A DNA stretch of 64,000 nt from Sphagnum compactum (taxonomy: Eukaryota; Bryophyta; Sphagnopsida; Sphagnales): NCBI GenBank assembly GCA_965153455.1, contig OZ234499.1, positions 9,420,271 to 9,484,270 of the forward strand, read 5' to 3'. The notes beneath the pieces are model-generated. The model ran no database searches. It saw only the letters and a program-made list of their open reading frames with translations, and was not told the origin of the DNA. The translations under genes were made by a program, and so were the position numbers. Shown here piece after piece: positions 49,487 to 60,949 of this stretch. Each line of letters begins with the position of its first letter. The first letter of the stretch is position 1.

Positions 49487-51074
49487 ATGGCTGGAAACAA
49501 TTATTACATGAACTACGACCCAAGGTGGCCTAGTTTCCATGAGGAAATTTACGGGACGTCGCATGATCACAATCGGTGGAATGATTTCAGATCACCTCCT
49601 GTTTATGGACCTGTGGAGGAACCGAGGAACTTCGGCTACGAAGGCAGCCAATATTGGAGGCCACATAACTATAACGGGAGATACGACGGACCACTTGTTC
49701 CCGTGGAAGAGGTACTAAATGATCAGAGTCATTACCTTATTGAATTTTCTCTTAGATTGTGGGAGAATGGTATATTTTCGAGAGCTTTTGAATTCTCTAT
49801 TTAATGATAGACTAGTCTAAGCGCCATGAAAAACTAACTAGAAAAACCATGGTTTCATGGCTTCATGTGTCCGGTCTGGGTTATATGTTATCTGATCTTT
49901 TTTCTGTTCACGTGTCCAGGTATTTGCAGGTCCAGGGCCTGGAACTCCTCTCTGGATGCAAGGCAACTACTATAGTCCCCATCATCACCACAGAAAAGAT
50001 GACATGGACAGACCATGGCGGATTGTAAGCACCTCAACAAATTAGCACCGGGTTGTTGTTGTTGTTTTGCATTATATATGTGTGCTTTAAAGCTTGAATT
50101 GAAACTTTTTATAAGAGAAATATTTGTAGTATTAGGTTGCCATGAGGGTCATGGAACTACAGTTTGATCGCATAGGTGCATGTAGCACGGATATCCCTCA
50201 TGTCGCGGTGGTAGTCGGCCGATCAGCTTCGTAGCAGCGAATCCACCAGTCGAACAAGCTTACCGTCCTGATCTTATCGGCTTGTAATTGAAATTATTCA
50301 TGGTACCTACATTAGTGCCGATTGATGGAAACAAATTTCTTGCTGTCACGAACATTCTCAGATGTATTTTTTGTCGATCTTGTGTGCACAGACGGTTGAG
50401 TTGTGGGTGCCGATGTGCTGCGACAAGTGTGAGAGGAGAGTCAGGGAACATTTGGAAGATATGGAAGGTAAGAATATACATGTTATCTTTTGCCCGCCTC
50501 ATGAATATCATTTGAACGTCTGCTGCCATAGTCTGAAATTCAGTCCTCACCTAACCTGATCAGCCAATTTTTTCGGTGCCAAACTTCGCATTTGCACGAC
50601 ACACTTTTTTTTTTCTTTGACTATTGCAAAAAAATATTTATATGATTTTCAAGTTCGCGACATTCATAGGAGAAAACATGAAAGACACTATATTTAGACA
50701 CTGGGTGGGTTCTTGGAGGTGGCCATATGAACATAGCAAGATTCCAGAAAATGTCTATTATCCTCTCTGACCTGTAGCCAAATTTGACTCTTTCCTGTTG
50801 TGGATGGTTCCCACTATGTTTACATCACAATTTTTTAAAAAGAAAAAGCCTCTGAACTTGATCTTCTCTATGCTCAATTCATGGCATGGGACTGGAACTG
50901 TAACGAATATTTATGCATCTTTATGCGTTGTTTTGTTTTACAGGCGCTGAGGTGGTGACGGCTGACCAGTACACACGGAGGGTGACAGTAACAGGGGACG
51001 TGCGCCCAGAGTTTGCCCTCTGTCGTGTGCAGCGCGTCAAGCCCAACTCTACATTCTGGTCCATGAGACCCTGA
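49487..51074 (+). CDS. HMA-domain metal-binding protein (gene A), 4 exons, 178 aa
   Basis: Exons are 49487-49711, 49920-50024, 50392-50467 and 50944-51074 (stop TGA). All introns are GT-AG, with phases 0, 0 and 1. Residues 1-110 are Tyr/Pro/Asn-rich and low in complexity, with four His in a row in exon 2. Residues 112-172 form one HMA fold: VELWVP, the metal motif M118-x-C120-x-x-C123 (MCCDKC), a helix, then YTRRVTVTGDV as the central strand pair. The chain ends in FWSMRP, with no CaaX box, so it belongs with plant HPP rather than isoprenylated HIPP proteins. Proteins of this type bind Cu, Zn or Cd, or act as adaptors in the cytosol or nucleus; the exact ligand is not shown here. An ATG 75 nt upstream is in frame (49412), but 49487 sits in a better context (ACCATGG) and begins the family-like sequence. 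Paralogue of gene B. The split of one HMA domain over two exons explains why no single long frame exists. Confidence 0.85.
50761..50830 (-). repeat. Family R3 copy inside intron 3 of gene A
   Basis: Reads CTCTCTGACCTGTAGCCAAA, TTGTGGATGGTTCCCAC, TTTACATCACAATTTTTT, which is the reverse-complement orientation of the 40833 and 47732 copies. It lies wholly within the intron, away from the splice sites. Confidence 0.6.
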
Positions 51075-52950
51075 ACAGATTGATTTTGCGTCAGCAACCA
51101 ATTTGCAGCAACAAACAACAGAGTCTCATCTCATAAGAAAAATGAAAATGGCTTCATACTACCTCTGTACAAATCACCTAAACAAATTTTTTTGTGTGTC
51201 AATTTTCCTTGTTCGTAACCTTCGTATTTTAGTACCAATTTATCAACCATACAAAAAGAATTTCATTCCAGCAAACTTGTGTACATACTACAGTTGCTGT
51301 CTCATTAGATCAACTGTTGTTCCAACCACGAACCTAAGTAGTTATTACAGTTATTTGGAACTAGGCTAGTATTTCATTTATCACTGATTTGCAGTTTACT
51401 CATGGTCCCTACTATTATATTAGCACGGTGTACAGAAGACTAGTTCATGACCTAAGTATTTTTGTTTGTGTACATGAAACTATTTAGATCAATTGTTTGT
51501 TTAGAAATTGGCCTTTGGCTTTTCTTCAGATACATGCCTGTATGATAGTGACCTTGTAATGTATTTGAGCTAATTTACATCTGACTTTAGGAAACTTGAG
51601 TGTTATGCCTTGCATGAATGCTCCTTCTCCATGGTATAGGCTTTCGTGTGGCGGGTTGGGTGCGGTGTGGTGGGTGGGGGTTTCACTCTTTTTATTTTCT
51701 GGGTAACCCCTGCATTGGGAGGAGAGGGGGTTTTTTTTTTTTTTTTTCCCAATTTTGTGGTTTAGAAAGTTTGGCCAAAAAATTCAATTTTTTAGGAATT
51801 TTTTTTCTGATTTTACACTAGAGAAACAATTTTTTTTTCCTAAACCAAATTTTTTTAATGCTACAGTATGAAAATTCACCCCAAAAAACTACTGATTGGG
51901 AGGGTATTGTTTGGTTCATTAATTATAAATGGATAAATGTTGCTATCTACCTTGGTTTATTTATAATATGGTAGTTTTTGGCAATTGATAAATAGCAAAA
52001 CATAAACTTATAAATTAAACAAAAAAATTCAAATTCATTTTGTAAATGCTTTTGCATAGTTCCCAAATCTATCAAGATTTTTGGGGGATTTAGTTTATTT
52101 TCTAAATTTATCTATAAGCTTTACCTCCAAAGTAATAAACCTTGTTTTGAACTCACATCAGCTTGGTACAAATGTAATTGACTAGCCCACAAATACTCCA
52201 ACATTATTTCAGTGACAAGTCATAAATGCCAATATATATATAAATGACAATATAATGCCAATGTATGTATATGACAAACATAGTTATGTTCCAGCTAACA
52301 AGCACTTGGAGAACACCGTGTTATAAGGTAAAAGCAGATGGGCATTTTGGTGTTGGGTGAACAAGAATCACCAAATCTACTTAGCTTGATTCTAACCATG
52401 GCCAACATTGTCCTGTCCTAAGACTAAATCAAGGTATCACAGAGTCCAAAGTTAAGATTTCTGGGTTACTAAAAGGCCTCACAGGTGCCTAAGTTTAGGC
52501 TTGGGTGGATAACCAATGGTTTACCACATGGAAGAGAATTAGGATGCTATATATTGATTGTCCAAGGGGAAATTTTTTTGATGTGAGAATTACTTTTTAG
52601 AAGCTTAACTATTGATCTTAACCCCTTATGGAAAGCTGAATAAAATATACCCTTGAGTGATAGTTTTGAAGTGTGAGCTGCAAGCAACTTAAATCAACAA
52701 TTTCATGAATTGGCCCAGGTTTCACTCCACCAGCTCACCCATATTTTCCACACACACTTAAACCCTGAAACTTCAAACATAAGTGTATGTGTAGTCTATA
52801 GTCTATGGGTTCGAACGAGCAAGTTCTGACTTACTCCATTTACACTCCAAAAACTCCAGAGGCTTTTTACAAATCAGAAATATTCTACAAGCATTCACAC
52901 TGGGGTGCTCAAATGGCTGAGTTAGGGTTAAGGTTGGGTGATTGGGAGAT
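51075..52950. other. Gene A 3' flank and intergenic DNA
   Basis: Contains T-rich runs (51731-51748) and A/T-rich sequence. A polyadenylation region must lie here, but no signal stands out. No other gene. Confidence 0.4.
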
Positions 52951-52953
52951 GAT

Positions 52954-52979
52954 ACTGGGCCAGAGTGAACTAGCACCCA
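52954..52979 (+). repeat. Short dispersed element end (GGGCCAGRGTGAACYAGC family)
   Basis: ACTGGGCCAGAGTGAACTAG followed by CACCCA matches 60941-60969, with a 3 bp insertion there and two substitutions. A shorter match in reverse orientation lies at 9356-9368. Confidence 0.5.
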
Positions 52980-52999
52980 CTAGCAAACTATAAGCAGGA

Positions 53000-55630
53000 T
53001 GCCCCTTATGATGGAGGTTCATCTTCAATAAACCAAATGAAAAATAAAATCTATTTTCACCATGGCGACCTATTATATAAGAAGAAAGTCCTATATATAG
53101 GTAGATAGGTAGGAAAGTATTAGGTGAATAGATGGTTTATATGGTAGGTCCAATTCTAGCTAGGTCCCTAGATGGGAGGTTCAAATTTTGTTGGAATTGT
53201 CATTGGAACTTAACTGGACAACTAGAATTAGAACTTGAATCAAGGGAGGGTGCTGCCTGGTTTTAAATATGTTCAAGTTTTGTAAGGTAAACTTTAGATT
53301 TAAAGCAAGTTATTGCATTTGATTAGTTATACATAATTAATGATACATTATATGTATCTTGAATTGTGTGCTTTCGTTAAACATACTAGATTTAAAAAAA
53401 TTGTTTAGTTCTGTGTAATGGAGATGGAATCCAATTAATTTTAAATTATTTACGATCAGAACTACAGGTTTTTTTAAATCCAAAAGGATCAATCTCGAGA
53501 CCAAACTGGAGATTTTATGAAATTAAAATAAAAGTGAGATTGAAGATTCCTTTAGAAATTGAGAACTGAACAACATTGATTTATACATAGGTAATTGTTG
53601 GTGGGTGCTCATTGTTGGATCACTTTAGTGTTGTCTGTTCTTGATTTCAAAAGGAACATTTAATTTCAGGTTTTAGTTTGTTTGAAATTTGATATTGCCT
53701 CTAGTGTGGGTTTTAAATAGTTTTTGAGATTTATATGACCTTTGGTTCCAAGCCTTCCCAAAATATATAGAGTTCGATTTAGTTTAAGATGAAGTTTATT
53801 TCCATCTACATTGAACCCAATTAAAATTTATAAGTCCACTAAATAGGTACTCACATTTATGGAGTGGGTATTAGTGTGGGAGGAAATTGGGGACAAACAT
53901 AATTCAACAAAATAAATTATGTCAATCAAATATTAAACTAGGCAATATGTAATGAAGAGATTCATTTTTTTTCCTTTTGTCTAGGGGATGTGAGGTCGGG
54001 GGAGGGAGGAATTTTTTGTGGTTTTTCTTATGGAAAAGAGGGAACCAATGAATTGGCAATAAGTTCACCAAAATGAATTAATGATAGTTCACAAAGTTGT
54101 AACAGGTTTATTTCTATCTAAGACTGAACCAAAAGGTTGGGATAGAACATGTGTAACCAAAAAATTGGGGGTAAGGACACTTGCTAATATATTTTGTTTC
54201 TTTCCCTTGCCCACAATACCTAACTTAAATTCACTCACTACAAGGCCTCATCCTCTAGCTCTTGCAAAGCCTTGCATGGATCCAAATCTTAGAGCATCAA
54301 TTCCTTGCTACAGACCAATTGCACATTCAAATGAGACCCTACGATCAATTTTCAAACTCTCGGGTCTATGCACTCTCTCTTCATATGGAATTGTATACCT
54401 ACAACAACATAGCCTACTCCCACCAAGTTGAGATGCGGCAGTATCCAATCCTACACCAACTCACTTACAAATCCATTTTTACAGAGGCATGCACTCTAGA
54501 CCTCGGGACAAGATAGAATAGGATTGAAGTTAGGCATTGGAAAGTTTTGAACAAATGCTAAATAAATTCTTTACTCTCCCTCACTTTCATGCATGCATCA
54601 TTCTCAAATCTCAACCCAAGATAAGCATTCACTCCACACACTCAGATCTATTATCCTTTCAAACTTTCTCACACCTATACTTGGCTTTCTAGAGTCAATT
54701 TGACAATCCCATCACCTGCCAAAACCAGAAGACCGATATACACATTACATTCAAAGTTCAAAATATGACCAGAGAGAGTTGTAAAATCTCTCCATGCATT
54801 TTTAAGGCCAAAATCATGACACTTTGGCCAACCAGCAACTCCTAGGGCCTAAATCTAGTATATTTTTTCTGCCCCTCTTACCTCCATCTCCTGTCCCTGA
54901 TGATCTTGGGGTTGAGACATCACAAACAAGATTAAACCTCTAAGTTACTGCATGGTGCGCAATCAAACTGAAGGATAGTCGAAGTACTGGTCTTACACAG
55001 CTTCTTTGAACCATTTCTGCCCAGCCAAGACTTCTTTGTGCAAGTGTTTCCTTACTGATAAAAAACAAGTTGTACCCAAATTCCATGACTGTTGACACAC
55101 ATTTTCAAAACGCAAAGAAAGCCCAAAGAACACTCTGAATCAGGGAAGACATGTTCAGATGTCATACACAGAAGGCTTCATTGATTTGATACTTGTCAAC
55201 TTGTGATTGCTCAATGCCTGCTTTGGCAATGGCCTTGGCCAGTTTTACTTTCTTTCCCATCCTTGTCTTGAAAGGGAGAAAGGGATGTAGGTTCTTTTAT
55301 GTGTTCTTGAGGTGTTACCTTTGCACCATGTGGTTTAGGTCCTCATTATTCTGTGTTTTTCTATCAATTGTGGTGTAGTGTGGGAATATATGGCTGAGAT
55401 GTTTGTGCTTGCAATGCTTTTGGAGCTCGAGGTGGAATTGGGACCCAATGATGACATTGAGGCCACTCAGATGTGGATTTGGATAACATAGATTTCAGCT
55501 GACAGGAGGTGGACTGTGCAATGGTGATAGAGAAAAAATATCACTGGCCAATTGCCAAAGCCCCTCAAGCATGTGAAGTGGATATGATGCTCATCCAGCA
55601 ACCAACAGAATCTAGTTCCTGCTCATGACA
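53000..55630. other. Intergenic between the two HMA genes
   Basis: AT-rich and CG-poor. A 116-codon frame (54081-54431 +) has no motif and overlaps another frame of 84 codons. GTAG/GGTAGG words recur near 53100. Confidence 0.4.
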
Positions 55631-55638
55631 AGCAGCAA

Positions 55639-55692
55639 TTGAGGTAATACTCTCTGTACAACAAACAACATTTGAGGTAATACTCTCTGTAC
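55639..55692. repeat. Perfect 21 bp direct repeat
   Basis: TTGAGGTAATACTCTCTGTA plus C occurs at 55639-55659 and again at 55672-55692. The 12 bp between them is A/C-rich. Confidence 0.85.
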
Positions 55693-55833
55693 CCTTTTTT
55701 CAACTTCTCATGGTTCCATGAGTCTTTTCTCACAGCATCTTTCTTGTCATACACTTTTAGCAGTGTTTTTAACTGTTTGAAGGGTAGAGTGGACAATTCT
55801 TTTGTGTCAAGCATGCCAAATCTTTTTTGTGGT

Positions 55834-55856
55834 ACACACACACACACAAACACACA
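55834..55856. repeat. (AC)n microsatellite
   Basis: Short AC run interrupted once by AA. Confidence 0.8.
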
Positions 55857-55929
55857 GAGCAGCCAAGAAAAAGTAGCCAAACAAGGTTCAGAACAAACAT
55901 TAGCTAAATCCTTGCATCCATTCTTGAAC

Positions 55930-57990
55930 TAAAAGAAGGTCCTACACCAAGCACACCATAAACTAGCATGCTTCCGGTTTACTTATTTTGCACCTCCATG
56001 GCAATGTGAGTATTATTACTCATGTTCATCTGACTTACATAGATTTCTGTTTTTCTTCAAGTGCCTATGATGATTTATTCAGCCCATTGGAGATCCTCTA
56101 AGACAATTGACCATGCAGCAGATATAGAGGCATTCAAAGCCTATTGCTGGAGAAGGTAATAGTGAATTGCTGAAGAAACTGCTTGCTCAAATTGTGGGTG
56201 GTAATTTGGAAGCTGTCAACCTTGTTTTCTTATCTCCAGATTCTGACAAAAGTCACCGTACAGCAAGTGATCTGCCTCTCCTTGATTAAGCAAAACTTGG
56301 GGCTTGCACATGTGGCCTTAGCAAATTGGGGAACTTTCTAAGTTCTCTTTCAAATGCACAAAGAAGGGGGGGGTGCGAGGGGGAGGATGCATGACAAGAA
56401 ATGTGGGGGAAGAAGAGAAGGATTTGTAAGCTCAAAGAGATGAAGGGCAAAAGCTTCTTCTTGAGCTTGGAAATTGAAAACATGATACTTGGCATGTGCT
56501 CAATGTGTTGGATCTAGGTCACTTGTAATCCTGGAGCCTATCACCATCCAGACTATACATTCAAGATGCATTACAATCTATCTATTCTTTTGAGGAGAAC
56601 TCTTAAAGGTTTAGCAATGCTATAGAAGAAAATTAGGGTTTGGGCAGTTGCTACAAATTTATAAGCATGCTTGAAGTGCCAAATCCTCAACTTCATGAAA
56701 AGGCACCATTTGTTTTAGGCCATCTAGCTCAAGTTCTAATCACTACTACTTTGATTTTTGCACTTGTTGAAGCTCTAGTGGTTTTATCTGTGAAGGTCTG
56801 CAATAGTGAAGTCATATTGGGTTTGCCTATATTTAGATGGCAAACATAAATTTTGAAGTCATACATCATATCCATTAACATTCATAGAAATCTTCACAAC
56901 GTGACAGTGGTTTAATATCTTTGTTCAAGAATATTCCACCTTCTTAGATGACCTTGATGTTCTAGAGATCATGGAGATTGATGCAACATTTAAGTGGAAT
57001 GTTTTGTTGGTGGGCTGGATGGTCTTCTTATTGGTCGATAGTCTTTCAAAGAGTGTGTAGTAAATATACAAGGAAAATTGAATGCTTACAAAAGGCAATA
57101 GCTCTTGATGGCAAGTACAAATATCAAATCCAACATCTCTTGGCATGGCTGCTATCTCTAAATTTGGTTTACAAAATACATTTGTCAACACATTTCATTT
57201 TGCAAGTGAGCAACAACATCACAATGAAAGGATCTTTTTGATTGATTAGGTGTAAACTTGGACCTCAAGCAAAAACTATGTTGTGAGTTGTTTTAACAGA
57301 TACATCTCAGTGTACAAATAGCTTAAATGGGATATTTTGCTCCATGACCTGGATGATCATAAGTGAGATTTGCTAATTACAATAGTACTCTCTAAACAAT
57401 ATGAAACCACCTCAGTGCACCCCTCATCAAGGGTTTTCCAACCATACCAAGTTCACAACAAGAGGCACTGTGGTTTGAAAGATTTCAACGTGACAAACAA
57501 AACAAACAAACAAACTATCCTCCTTAACAGATAGATAATGTCAAAGAAATGACCCAAAAAAGTTGAAGAAGGTGTTTTATGCAAACTGACTGCTTGTGAA
57601 GACAAACAAGTGGACAGTGATCTCCATCAGATTTCAACTATGGATCGAATCAAATTAGGATGAAACTTAGACTGATGGATCACATGTCCAAGAACACAAT
57701 AGACCTTTCAAGAAAAATTAGAGTATGAAATTATGCAATTGGGTACACTCCAAAAATTAGAGGAATCCTTCCCATCTTGAGCACCACCAGCAAGCATAAC
57801 CAAACTTATGTACAATTTGCATCAGAGATATATAAATTGCTTTGCATTAGAGATTGTGCTGCATTTTGTTCATGTTGCAACCTCTTTTTAGTGCCTTCAG
57901 CATTCAACATACTTTGTCCACATATTCTATGCACACCCGGTTTATATATACACTGTACAGTTTTATTTTTGCAAAAATTGGGTGGGGTGT
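55930..57990. other. Intergenic, nothing recognised
   Basis: Balanced composition but few CG dinucleotides. Frames stay under 90 codons and overlap on opposite strands. Confidence 0.35.
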
Positions 57991-57998
57991 TTTACAAT

Positions 57999-58024
57999 CC
58001 TCTAATGTTCAGGAACATTAGAGG
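57999..58024. repeat. Perfect 26 bp palindrome downstream of gene B
   Basis: CCTCTAATGTTC and GAACATTAGAGG are exact reverse complements around a 2 nt AG centre. It lies about 340 bp beyond the gene B stop codon, so it could fall in that gene's 3' untranslated region. An AATAAA on the - strand at about 57962-57967 follows it. Confidence 0.8.
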
Positions 58025-58361
58025 AGCCACAATTGAAGAGCCACATATTTCTATGTGCACAGAAGAGCTGAAGTCTAAACCAAGCTGCAGCTAAAAAAAT
58101 TTTAGATCTTGCACAAAATTTGCAGGATAGTACCCTCCTGTTGCAATGCAAAGTCGTTGATCGTGTTCAAGCTTCAAGATTTTGCAAGGCAACAAAAGTG
58201 TCATAATCTGCACTCAAATAAAATATGGTCCCTAACAACCAGGTCCTAGTGACCCACAAAAATGAATGTACAAAATTTTAGCTCAACAATGATCAGAAAT
58301 TATGCACTGTCTGTGATCTACAATACCAAGCAGGAATGAAGCCGAAGGATGGGTTTGTTCA

Positions 58362-59928
58362 TCAATGGTGATGATAAGATGGGCGGGCATAAAAGTTGTG
58401 CGGATAGTTGAATTCCTGGCCCCTGAAATCCTCTCCAGGAGAATGATATAGTTGCTGGGTGTGCACCTGTGATGAGCTTTGAGGATATCTGGAGTAAGAT
58501 TTGGCACTCTCAGCTGCATAATTAGATGTACTATGCTTCTCAGTTGGTATCCAATTAGGCATAATCAACTCTGACTGCTTCTTGATCTTCTTTACCCGCC
58601 TGAGCAATCGCATGGGATTCACAAACATTCCAGTCACAGTCACCATTTGATTCTCCTGATCAGTCTTCACCCTTTCCACCCCTGAACAACATTCCAACAG
58701 CCAAGAGGAAGAAAAGAAAAAGCATTATCAATTGTCACATGTGAGCATTGTAATTTTCTTTTTCTTTTCCCAGTTTTTTGTTTTCAGATGTACCATCATT
58801 CGCAATCATCCCACAAAAGATTTAGCACTCATGTTTGTAGATAAGTTGTGTACAAATTGGAGAAAACTGTTTCAGAAAATCTTTCAGAAAACATTTCTCA
58901 TTTTTTGGTGATTGATCTTCAAGTGTAGCAGCTGAGGCTCACCTTCCATTTCTAGAAGGGCCTTCTTCACCTTCTCCTCACACTTGGTGCAACACAAGGG
59001 TACCATCAACTCCACAACCTGCAGCTGTGCCACCGCGCTCCCGGGAACATTATCACACAATTAGAAAGTTTGTACAATAATTTGGACTTAGACTAGTCTC
59101 TTCTCAACTATGGAATGTTCACGAGCTTATTGATCGAACCTTGATGCAGGAATTTTCTTTTGTTTTCTCAATTTTGTGACGTATCCAAAGTGGTGATCAT
59201 CCATAAGACGATTAAATCAGCCAGATTTGTTCAGATCAGTTGTATGCAGCAGTGAAGAAATCATTAGTACAGGACAAGGAAGACTTATAGGGATTGATGG
59301 CATACCGACTGCGTCGGCCTAGTGTTATAACGTGTTTCAACGATGGGTGCCTTGTACCGAGTCTCAGGCGGCGCGTAAGGTAGCATATCATCCGCCTGCT
59401 GGTAGTTGTGCCGAGTGGGGGACTGGAGCCGGAAGGCAGCTTGTGATCGCTGGTTGTACTGTGTTCTGTAACGAGAAGCTGCTTCATCGGCCTCATCATC
59501 CTGGTAATACACGCGATGGGGTACTAATTTCTGCTGCTGCTGCTGCTGATGATGATGATGTTGATACGCACTGCGGGGGAAGTCAGCTTGATCATATTCC
59601 TGATCATAATATTGCGAATAACTCGGGATGATCCATGTCAGCTCTTCCCTGTCGCCGTAAAATAGCTGCAACACATTATATCGCAGATCGTTAATCCGCC
59701 AAGAACCCATCATCACTAGGATCTAGAAGATTTTGCCCATTCAGCTTCTCAATCCGCAAATACTCATGAATATCAGACCTATTGCAGTCGAAAACCAAAC
59801 AAACAAACAAACTATCCGATGCATACTGCATAGCTAGTATTCGTCCACAGCAAGCTTCGCGCTCTGGAAAGAAGCTGAGAAATAATTTCTCTCTGGTATT
59901 ACTTACTTACCTCTTGCATGGACATCAT
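58362..59928 (-). CDS. HMA-domain metal-binding protein (gene B), 4 exons, 257 aa
   Basis: Exons on the - strand are 59928-59911, 59665-59306, 59018-58943 and 58681-58362 (stop TGA at 58364-58362). All introns are GT-AG, with phases 0, 0 and 1. Exon 1 encodes only MMSMQE; an in-frame TGA upstream without another ATG supports this start. Residues 7-126 are disordered, Tyr/Gln/Arg-rich, with a His4-Gln6 tract. Residues 127-190 form the HMA domain: VVELMVP, then LCCTKC, in which C136-x-x-C139 is the metal pair and the usual Met is Leu134, then QMVTVTGMF and RLLRRVKKIKKQSEL. The last 65 or so residues are Ser/Tyr/His-rich and end SYHHH, without a CaaX box. HPP-type metal-binding or adaptor protein by family; ligand unknown. 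It shares exon 3 length (76 nt) and intron phases with gene A, to which it is convergent. Confidence 0.85.
59172..59231 (+). repeat. Family R3 copy inside intron 2 of gene B
   Basis: TTTTGTGACGTATCCAAAG, TGATCATCCATAAGACGATT and CCAGATTTG match the left ends at 40833 and 47732. Relative to transcription of gene B it lies in the same sense as the copy in gene A intron 3, though in a different intron. Confidence 0.65.
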
Positions 59929-60770
59929 GGGTGGCTGCTGAACTGACTTCTTTGAGCACGTGAAAGAAACTTGTCACAAAGATCCCGCGAGGATATATTC
60001 ACCACCAGCTGAGACAGGACACTTGGTTTTCAAAGAGAAAGCGCGCGTGGGATTGACGTTGCAGAGAGATACTGCGCTCGATCGATGTGCAGAATTGGAT
60101 CAACCGATCTGTGCCGAAAACAAGGCTAGATTGACAGCTCCTCGAGTCGTCGTCCAGTGTTGGGTGGTAGATCTACAATAAGTTTCTTCGATCACAAGCA
60201 ACAGTGTGTAAATCGTTCACTAGATCTGAGATCAGTTCAATGGAAAGCGCTTTTCACGAGATGATTGCAATACTAGAGATCGCTACTAGCGCCTGCTGGA
60301 GTACCTCAAGGAGATCAAAGCTGAAACATCCACAGCTACAGCTTAATCCGACCACAACACAAACGAAGGTTCACAAACAAGAGTACGCATAATATTTTGC
60401 AGATCACAGATCGATCATGGATCAGCTGTAAAAGGGCCGGAAGGATTACTACTACTGAATACAAGATCACATGAACAGCTGCTGCAAACACGAATGAATA
60501 CGAGAGACGGACTTAGCTAGATCGACATATGCTTAGATTAGAGGAAAGAAAAACACACCCGCAACCCCGAATGACCAAAACACGTATTGACAAAGAAACA
60601 AAACAAAGAAAAAACACTGAAAGTTTTTTGTTTTTCACGAGCGAGCGAGCGACTGATTGACGATGGCGAGCGATTGATTGATGATGGTTTATTGAAGACA
60701 AGCAGACGATTTGTGGTGTTCACTGAGGGAGAGGTGGGTAGTATTCACAGATGGATATGTACATGGGAAA
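59929..60770 (-). promoter_or_regulatory. Probable 5' leader and proximal promoter of gene B
   Basis: CG-rich compared with the intergenic DNA. On the - strand it holds pyrimidine-rich stretches (CTTTGTTTGTTTCTTTG) common in plant leaders. A TATA-like box lies just upstream. If used, the leader would be up to about 840 nt and might contain its own intron. Frames on the + strand here (59960-60181, 60204-60392) show no domain and are not called. Confidence 0.4.
60645..60686. repeat. 21 bp tandem duplication in the gene B leader
   Basis: GCGAGCGACTGATTGACGATG is followed directly by GCGAGCGATTGATTGATGATG, two differences in 21. Confidence 0.8.
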
Positions 60771-60792
60771 ACAAGGGTTGGGGAAGCTCGGT

Positions 60793-60800
60793 CCTTTATA
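60793..60800 (-). promoter_or_regulatory. Candidate TATA box of gene B
   Basis: TATAAAGG on the - strand, upstream of the CG-rich leader. Position and match are good, but no start site can be proved from sequence. Confidence 0.35.
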
Positions 60801-60865
60801 CTAGAGAAAAACATCCCCTTCAAAGATGTTTTCGCTAATATTATAAAGGCCCAAGGGGCCCTTGC

Positions 60866-60937
60866 AAAGGGGACGGTGTGAGATGAGCTGAGATAGGCCA
60901 ATCTCATCCATCTCATCTCGGCCGCACCGTCCCCTTT
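60866..60937. repeat. 72 bp stem-loop element
   Basis: AAAGGGGACGGTG (60866-60878) and CACCGTCCCCTTT (60925-60937) are perfect 13 bp inverted arms. Inner GAGATGAG and CTCATCTC words extend the fold imperfectly. GGGCC words flank both sides. Probably a very small foldback element. Confidence 0.65.
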
Positions 60938-60949
60938 GTCACTGGGCCA

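Noticed and set aside
52800-52825. GGGTTCGAAC, resembling a tRNA T-loop
   Set aside because: No acceptor, D or anticodon stem can be placed around it.
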